A stretch of DNA of 64,000 nucleotides, taken from positions 1 through 64,000 of the forward strand of contig CAZODO010000004.1 in NCBI GenBank assembly GCA_964578605.1, given 5' to 3'. The position numbers and the translations under genes are program-made. This stretch comes from JAXMHN01 sp964578605. GTDB taxonomy: Bacteria; Verrucomicrobiota; Verrucomicrobiia; Limisphaerales; SIBE01. How positions within the stretch are numbered: position 1 is the stretch's first letter; the number at the start of each line of letters is the position of its first letter. Under the pieces are notes generated by a model that made no database searches, had not been told where the DNA came from, and saw only the letters and a list, made by a program, of their open reading frames with translations. Below, piece by piece: positions 59,330-64,000 of the stretch.

Positions 59330-60760
59330 ATGCATACGATCCACCGGCGGGAATTCCTCAAGCGAGCTGCCATGGGCGCGGGGGCGCTTTCGATCCCCTG
59401 GGTGGTTCCCGGCAGGGCGCTGGGGGCGGAGGGAGCGCTGCCTCCCAGCGAACGCGTCAACGCCGGGTTGATCGGCCGAGGCGCCATGGGATCGGGGCAC
59501 CTGCATCGGCTCGCGCGCGATCCGGCGTTCCAGGTGATGGCCGTTTGCGATGTCGACTCGGAGCGCCGCGAAGCCGGCAAACAATTTGTGGACGCGCAAT
59601 ATGCCGCCGCGCGCGAGAGCGGGCGGTATAGCGGCTGCGCCGCTTACAACGATTACCGCGAGCTGCTGGCCCGGCCCGACATCGATGCCGTGGTCATCGC
59701 CACCCCGGACCATTGGCACGCGCTCCAGGCCATCGACGCCGCCAAAGCGGGCAAAGACGTTTACCTGGAGAAGCCGGTGTCCGTCACGCTCGAAGAAGGA
59801 CGCGCCATGGCCAAGATCGTGCAGCGGTACGGCCGCGTGTTCCAGACGGGCACTCAGTACCGCTCCATCCCCGCGATTCGCAAAGTCTGCCAGTTCGTGC
59901 GCGAAGGCGGCCTTGGAAAAGTGAAGTCCGTATTCACCTTGCTGGCGCCCTTGTCGAGCTTCATCGGAGCTCCGCGATACAAGCCTTACGCGGATGTCCT
60001 CAACCTGGAACGTTGCGGCAAATCGTATGTGCCAATGGACTTCGAACTGCCGGCGGAACCGGTGCCCAAAGGGCTCGATTGGGAGCTCTGGGTGGGCCCG
60101 GCGCCTTGGCGGCCGTTCTGCCATGCTTACCATACCAACCCGTCCCCTGGCGTGGTGCCGTGGTCCTTCTGCGACGCGTTCGGCGTGACGTCATCCACCT
60201 GGTTCCTTTCCCACGCGGCGGATGTGATCCAGTACGCCCTCGGGGTGGAAAGCAGCGGCCCGGTAGAAATTATCCATCCGGCGAAAGGCGAATTCCCGAC
60301 ACTTACCTGCCGGTATGGCAATGGCACCTTGCTCCATTTCGTGGACCACTGGGGCATGGTGAAAGACGTTTACCACGCGCTCCCCGCCAACGCCCGGTTG
60401 GCCGGCAATTTCGGGGGCGTGTTCATCGGCGAGCACGGCTGGATCACCTCCATGTCCACCGGCGGACCCGTGGAAGGCGGGCCGGAAGAGGTGCTGAAAG
60501 CCGTGGACCTTCCCAACCGGGAGGTCAATATCGGTGCGAACGATCACCACGGCAATTGGCTCGAGTGCATCCGGACACGAAAGCGTCCGTATTGCGACGA
60601 GGAATTGGGCCACCGGACCGCGTCGCTGGGGCACCTGGCGAATGTCGCCTTCTGGACCGGCCAGTCTCTGACCTGGGATCCGGTCAAGGAAGAGTTTCCC
60701 GGGAACGACGCCGCCAATCGGCTGCGCGCCCGGGCGATGCGTGCCCCTTGGCGGGCCTAA
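59330..60760 (+). CDS. Tat-exported Gfo/Idh/MocA family oxidoreductase
   Basis: 476 residues, full length. A Tat signal (HRREFLKRAAMGAGALS) is followed by the Rossmann fold RVNAGLIGRGAMGSGHLHRL, FQVMAVCDVDSERREAGK, IATPDHWHALQAIDAAKAGK and DVYLEKPVSVTLEEGRAMAK with the conserved EKP lysine. The C-terminal sheet has VVPWSFCDAFGVTSSTWFLS. It is the intact relative of the remnant at 9393-9860, sharing SGRYSGCAAYNDYRELLAR-type text. Probably acts on sugars or their acids in the periplasm. It starts 13 bases after the kinase stop, so may be in that operon, though function suggests otherwise. Confidence 0.9.
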   Translation: MHTIHRREFLKRAAMGAGALSIPWVVPGRALGAEGALPPSERVNAGLIGRGAMGSGHLHRLARDPAFQVMAVCDVDSERREAGKQFVDAQYAAARESGRYSGCAAYNDYRELLARPDIDAVVIATPDHWHALQAIDAAKAGKDVYLEKPVSVTLEEGRAMAKIVQRYGRVFQTGTQYRSIPAIRKVCQFVREGGLGKVKSVFTLLAPLSSFIGAPRYKPYADVLNLERCGKSYVPMDFELPAEPVPKGLDWELWVGPAPWRPFCHAYHTNPSPGVVPWSFCDAFGVTSSTWFLSHAADVIQYALGVESSGPVEIIHPAKGEFPTLTCRYGNGTLLHFVDHWGMVKDVYHALPANARLAGNFGGVFIGEHGWITSMSTGGPVEGGPEEVLKAVDLPNREVNIGANDHHGNWLECIRTRKRPYCDEELGHRTASLGHLANVAFWTGQSLTWDPVKEEFPGNDAANRLRARAMRAPWRA

Positions 60761-60764
60761 CCGG

Positions 60765-63632
60765 CTAGCTGGCCACCGCTTCCGCGCAGCGGCCGCAAAT
60801 GGACGGATGATTCGGGTTCACCCCGACGTCCGTTTCCCAATGCCAGCAGCGGCCGCATTTGGCCCCGTCCGCCTTGAGCACAAGGACCTTGAGGGCAACG
60901 GGAGCGTCCCCGGCCATGGGCAGATCCACAATCCGGAGCTGAGAGACGTTCAGCAGTTCGCGGAGCGTGGCCGTCTGCTGTTCCAGGGCAGCACGGGCAG
61001 TTTGCGGGACCTGGATCTCAACCTGCGCGTCGAGGCCTTTGCCGATCAGCTTTGCTTGGCGCGCCTTCTCCAACTCGGCCAGAGCCACGGTGCGGATGTC
61101 AAACAGCCCCTTCCAGGCAAGGCGTTCCTCTTGCGAAAGCGCCAAGGGCCGCACTTCCCACCGGGCGAGATGCACGGAATCGTCCGGGTTGGAAGCCAGC
61201 TGCTCCCAGGCTTCGTCCGCGGTGAACGCCAGGATCGGCGAAAGCATCTTGCACAAGCCGGTCACAAGCCGATGCAGAGCGGTCTGGGTCGAGCGGCGGC
61301 GCGCTGAGCCAGCCGGATCCGTGTAAAGCCGATCCTTCACGGCATCGTGGTAAATGGCGGACAATTCGACAGCCGTGAATTGGCTGATCTTCTGATAAAC
61401 GACGTGAAATTCGGAGGCCTCGTAGGCCGCCAACACCTGGGCCTCCAGGTCGGCGAATTCGCCAAGAATCCAGCGGTCTAAGGGCGTAAGGTCCTGGTCC
61501 GGCACACGATGCTTCGCCGGGTCGAAGTCGTACAGGTTCGAAAGCTGGTATCGGAGCGTGTTCCGCAGCATCCGATACGTCTCCGAAACCTTGTTGATAC
61601 GCTCCTCGCTCACGACGATGTCGTTGCGGAAATCCTGCGATGCCACCCAGAGGCGCACCACGTCCGCGCCATACTTCTTCACGTAAGCCTCGGCGGTTTG
61701 GGGCTTTTCGTATCCGCCTTGGCCTTGCTTGCTCTTGGAGATCTTCTCGCGGTCAGCGTCGACCATGAAGCCGTGGGTCAAGACCGTTCGAAACGGGGCG
61801 GAGCCATTGCCGGCAAGCGAAAGCAGCAGGGAGGATTGGAACCAGCCGCGATGCTGGTCGCTGCCCTCGAGGTACATGTCTGCCTGCCAGGCGGGCACCC
61901 CGCTGCCCGCAGCGCGCTGCAATTCCGGGCGGCGGCTAATAACCGTGCGCGCAGACGAACCGGAATCAATCCAGACGTCGAGCGTGTCCGGTCCCTTGGC
62001 GACGGGATCAGGAGCCGTCCAGTGCTCGGGTTTGACCGCAGCCCATAGCTTTTCCAGCGGCAGTTCGAACCAGATGTTGGACCCGTGCTTTTCGACCAGC
62101 GCCGCCGTGTTCCGCACAATCTGCGGGTCCAGGATGGGGGTGCCCTCGGCTGTGTAAAACGCCGGGATGGGGACGCCCCAGGCCCGCTGTCGCGAGATGC
62201 ACCAGTCCGGCCGCGATTTCACCGCGGCTTCAATGCGGCTCTTGCCCCACTCAGGAACCCACCGGACGCGGTTGATCTCCTCGAGCGCCAGTTCGCGGAA
62301 AGTGGGCGGCTCGCCCGAGACGGCGTTCGGTTGAGAAGGCCGGTGATCGATGGCGACGAACCACTGGTCCATGGCCCGGAAGATGACGGGGGTCTTGCTG
62401 CGCCAGCAAAACGGGTAACTGTGCGTGTAAGCCTCCTGGTGCGCGAGCATGCCGCGTTCGCGGAGCACGGCCAGAACCGCTTCGTTCGCTTCGCTCTTGC
62501 CCTGCTTTTCCAGGATGGACTTGCCGATCAGGTCCGCCGGCATTTGCTTCTCGACGGGCAAATCCGCCGTGTAGGCAAACCGGCCCTCATCATCCACGGG
62601 CGAGTAGATGGGAAGCCCCTGCTGCAACCCGAGGCTGTAATCCTCCAACCCGTGCCCAGGCGCAATATGGACAAAGCCGGTCCCGGTGGAGCTTTCAACA
62701 AACGCGTCGCCAGGAAAGAGCCGCCCGGTGCGGTTGATGAAAGGGTGTTGCACCTCGAGCTGTCCGAGGTGATCGCCATACAAGCTCCGCACGATTTCGT
62801 ATCCGTCCCATTGGCAGGCCTCCGAGACCTTGGATAGGAGCATGGTCGACACGATGTAATGCTCATCGCCGACGCGGACCATCGAGTAGTTGAACGTCGA
62901 ATTGTAAGCGACGGCCAAATTGGCGGGCAGCGTCCAAGGCGTGGTCGTCCAGATCAGGACGTAAAACCCGGGATGGCCCACCAGCGGGAACTTCACATAG
63001 ATGCTCTGGCTGACGTGATCGCGATACTCCACCTCCGCTTCGGCCAGCGCGGTGCGGCACGGAATGCTCCAGTAAACCGGTTTTTTGCCCCGGTAAACGA
63101 ACCCCTTCTCCACTAGGTCGGCAAAAAGTCGCAACTCGTCCGCCTCGTACTTGGGATCGAGCGTCATGTAGGGATGTTCCCAATCGCCCAGCACGCCCAA
63201 GCGCTGGAATTGCGCCGTCTGGATGGCCATGTACTTCCGGGCATACGCTTCGCATGCTTTTCGGATGCCAGCCACGCTTGTTTCGGCGCCGCCGGACTTG
63301 CGCAATTCCTGGGTCACCTTGAACTCGATCGGCAGCCCGTGGGTGTCCCAGCCGGGGATGTAGGGCGCGCTCTTGCCGCGGAGCGTCTGGAACTTGATGA
63401 TGATATCTTTGAGAATCTTGTTGAGCGCGGTGCCAATGTGGACGTCGCCATTGGTGAACGGCGGACCATCATGGAGCACGAACTTCTCGGCCCCCTCGCG
63501 GCTCGCCTGGATGCGTTCGTAGAGCCGGCGGGATTGCCATTGCCCCAGGCGCAAGGGTTCGCGTGCCACGAGGTCCGCCTTCATTGGGAACGCGGTCTTG
63601 GGCAGATTGAGAGAGTCTTTGTAATCCTTCAC
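60765..63632 (-). CDS. ileS: Isoleucyl-tRNA synthetase
   Basis: 955 residues from a GTG at 63632 (VKDYKDSLNLPKTAFPMKAD), which matches the usual IleRS N-terminus. The longer frame to 63686 would begin on a TTG that is part of a promoter. Class I motifs: GDVHIGTALNKILKD (HIGH) and EKISKSKQGQGG (KMSKS). The CP1 editing domain (WTTTPWTLPANLAVAYN with the T-rich peptide) and a tRNA-binding helical domain follow. A C-terminal zinc finger (CGRCWHWE and CGRCAEAV) completes it. It charges tRNA-Ile and edits valine. It is single-copy in this window. Confidence 0.95.
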   Translation of the reverse strand: MKDYKDSLNLPKTAFPMKADLVAREPLRLGQWQSRRLYERIQASREGAEKFVLHDGPPFTNGDVHIGTALNKILKDIIIKFQTLRGKSAPYIPGWDTHGLPIEFKVTQELRKSGGAETSVAGIRKACEAYARKYMAIQTAQFQRLGVLGDWEHPYMTLDPKYEADELRLFADLVEKGFVYRGKKPVYWSIPCRTALAEAEVEYRDHVSQSIYVKFPLVGHPGFYVLIWTTTPWTLPANLAVAYNSTFNYSMVRVGDEHYIVSTMLLSKVSEACQWDGYEIVRSLYGDHLGQLEVQHPFINRTGRLFPGDAFVESSTGTGFVHIAPGHGLEDYSLGLQQGLPIYSPVDDEGRFAYTADLPVEKQMPADLIGKSILEKQGKSEANEAVLAVLRERGMLAHQEAYTHSYPFCWRSKTPVIFRAMDQWFVAIDHRPSQPNAVSGEPPTFRELALEEINRVRWVPEWGKSRIEAAVKSRPDWCISRQRAWGVPIPAFYTAEGTPILDPQIVRNTAALVEKHGSNIWFELPLEKLWAAVKPEHWTAPDPVAKGPDTLDVWIDSGSSARTVISRRPELQRAAGSGVPAWQADMYLEGSDQHRGWFQSSLLLSLAGNGSAPFRTVLTHGFMVDADREKISKSKQGQGGYEKPQTAEAYVKKYGADVVRLWVASQDFRNDIVVSEERINKVSETYRMLRNTLRYQLSNLYDFDPAKHRVPDQDLTPLDRWILGEFADLEAQVLAAYEASEFHVVYQKISQFTAVELSAIYHDAVKDRLYTDPAGSARRRSTQTALHRLVTGLCKMLSPILAFTADEAWEQLASNPDDSVHLARWEVRPLALSQEERLAWKGLFDIRTVALAELEKARQAKLIGKGLDAQVEIQVPQTARAALEQQTATLRELLNVSQLRIVDLPMAGDAPVALKVLVLKADGAKCGRCWHWETDVGVNPNHPSICGRCAEAVAS

Positions 63633-63657
63633 AGCCTGATGCGACACAAGAGCGAGC

Positions 63658-63686
63658 AACCTATCAGCCGCGATAGGCAGTGTCAA
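63658..63686 (-). promoter_or_regulatory. Sigma-70-type promoter of ileS
   Basis: On the - strand TTGACA (63681-63686) is followed after 17 bases by TAGGTT (63658-63663), a fair -10 element. The transcription start would be near 63651, giving a short leader of about 20 bases before GTG 63632. The perfect -35 and spacing are the main support. Confidence 0.6.
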
Positions 63687-63823
63687 CGAACGCGCCTATG
63701 CCCAGCAAGTCTCATTTTAGGCAGGGCCCTCTTCGGCGGAGCGCCCCAGCGGCGGGTTCGCTTGACGCTCCAGTATTGGTTCGTTAGCTTGCGTCACGTG
63801 GTAGCGGCATCGAACTGAACATC

Positions 63824-64000
63824 ATGCAAAATTTCCTGGTTCCCATGGTCGTCGAGCAGACGGGACGCGGCGAGCGCGGTTACGATATTTACTCGCGCCT
63901 GCTTGTCGACCGGATCGTTTTTCTCGGGACGCCGGTGGATGACATGGTTGCGAACGTCATCATCGCGCAGCTTCTCTTTCTGCAAATGGCCGACCCCAAG
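63824..64000 (+). CDS. clpP: ATP-dependent Clp protease proteolytic subunit, 5' part
   Basis: The window ends inside this gene, so only 59 codons are visible. MQNFLVPMVVEQTGRGERGY, then DIYSRLLVDRIVFLGTPVDD and MVANVIIAQLLFLQMADPK match the start of ClpP exactly: the N-terminal loop with VPMVVE, the YDIYSRLL axial region and IVFLGTP strand. The catalytic serine (~residue 100) lies beyond the edge. ClpP degrades proteins fed by ClpX or ClpA in the cytoplasm. Confidence 0.93.
   Translation, partial: MQNFLVPMVVEQTGRGERGYDIYSRLLVDRIVFLGTPVDDMVANVIIAQLLFLQMADPK

Overview
The window reads as a high-GC, saprophytic member of the Verrucomicrobiota, most likely the Pedosphaera/Limisphaerales group. 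That placement is an inference from gene types: Tat-exported Gfo/Idh/MocA oxidoreductases, two type II prepilin-like proteins ending in an H-x9-DG motif, a PEP-CTERM protein, a secreted DUF1593/Sde182 protein, large GH36 and GH106 glycosidases, and a propeller-type sensor kinase. A run of ten Ns at 1072-1081 and several abrupt joins inside genes suggest a draft or metagenome-derived contig.

Bases 1-16,000 are a polysaccharide-degradation region on the + strand: a carbohydrate-binding fragment, a DUF1593 protein split by the N gap, a composite secreted protein, a serine hydrolase with a composite C-terminus, GH36 alpha-galactosidase, a clan GH-A glycosidase, a Gfo/Idh/MocA fragment, a prepilin-like protein, a membrane-anchored protein, a PIN-type toxin-antitoxin pair with a perfect operator-like palindrome, and a GH106 alpha-L-rhamnosidase-like enzyme.

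Bases 16,000-28,900 are the accessory region. It holds a second PIN-type toxin-antitoxin pair, a nuclease fragment, two direct copies of a ~200 bp repeat around a gingipain-like fragment, a PEP-CTERM gene and a truncated IS4 transposase, a plasmid-like pair (initiator-like winged-helix protein plus DnaC-like ATPase), decaying copies of a phage/plasmid-type DNA-binding gene, an HI0933-family flavoprotein and an rRNA methyltransferase. Between 25.5 and 27.6 kb all genes lie on the - strand and are separated by ~90 bp imperfect palindromes that look like integron attC sites. I read this as a cluster of attC sites lacking an integrase, with two toxin-antitoxin cassettes, a lipoprotein cassette and two cassettes of unknown function.

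Bases 28,900-45,700 return to ordinary metabolism: a second prepilin-like protein, a sodium:solute symporter operon with a small membrane partner and a Tat-exported xylose-isomerase-like TIM barrel, a nine-haem cytochrome c, a 1457-residue glycogen-debranching fusion, a divergent LysR/radical-SAM pair, and an oxidoreductase, aldolase and MFS transporter set that may handle an acidic sugar such as sialic acid.

Bases 45,700-64,000 are core functions: skp, bamA and dnaB (- strand), an alcohol-dehydrogenase-type MDR protein, a DUF47/PiT phosphate uptake pair, a dead dinB fragment, 6-phosphofructokinase, a Cys-rich PAS protein with a large sensor kinase, another Gfo/Idh/MocA protein, ileS and the start of clpP. 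Two loci (28.7 kb and 50.5 kb) carry long imperfect hairpins built from 11 bp units; they differ in sequence but share the same design.
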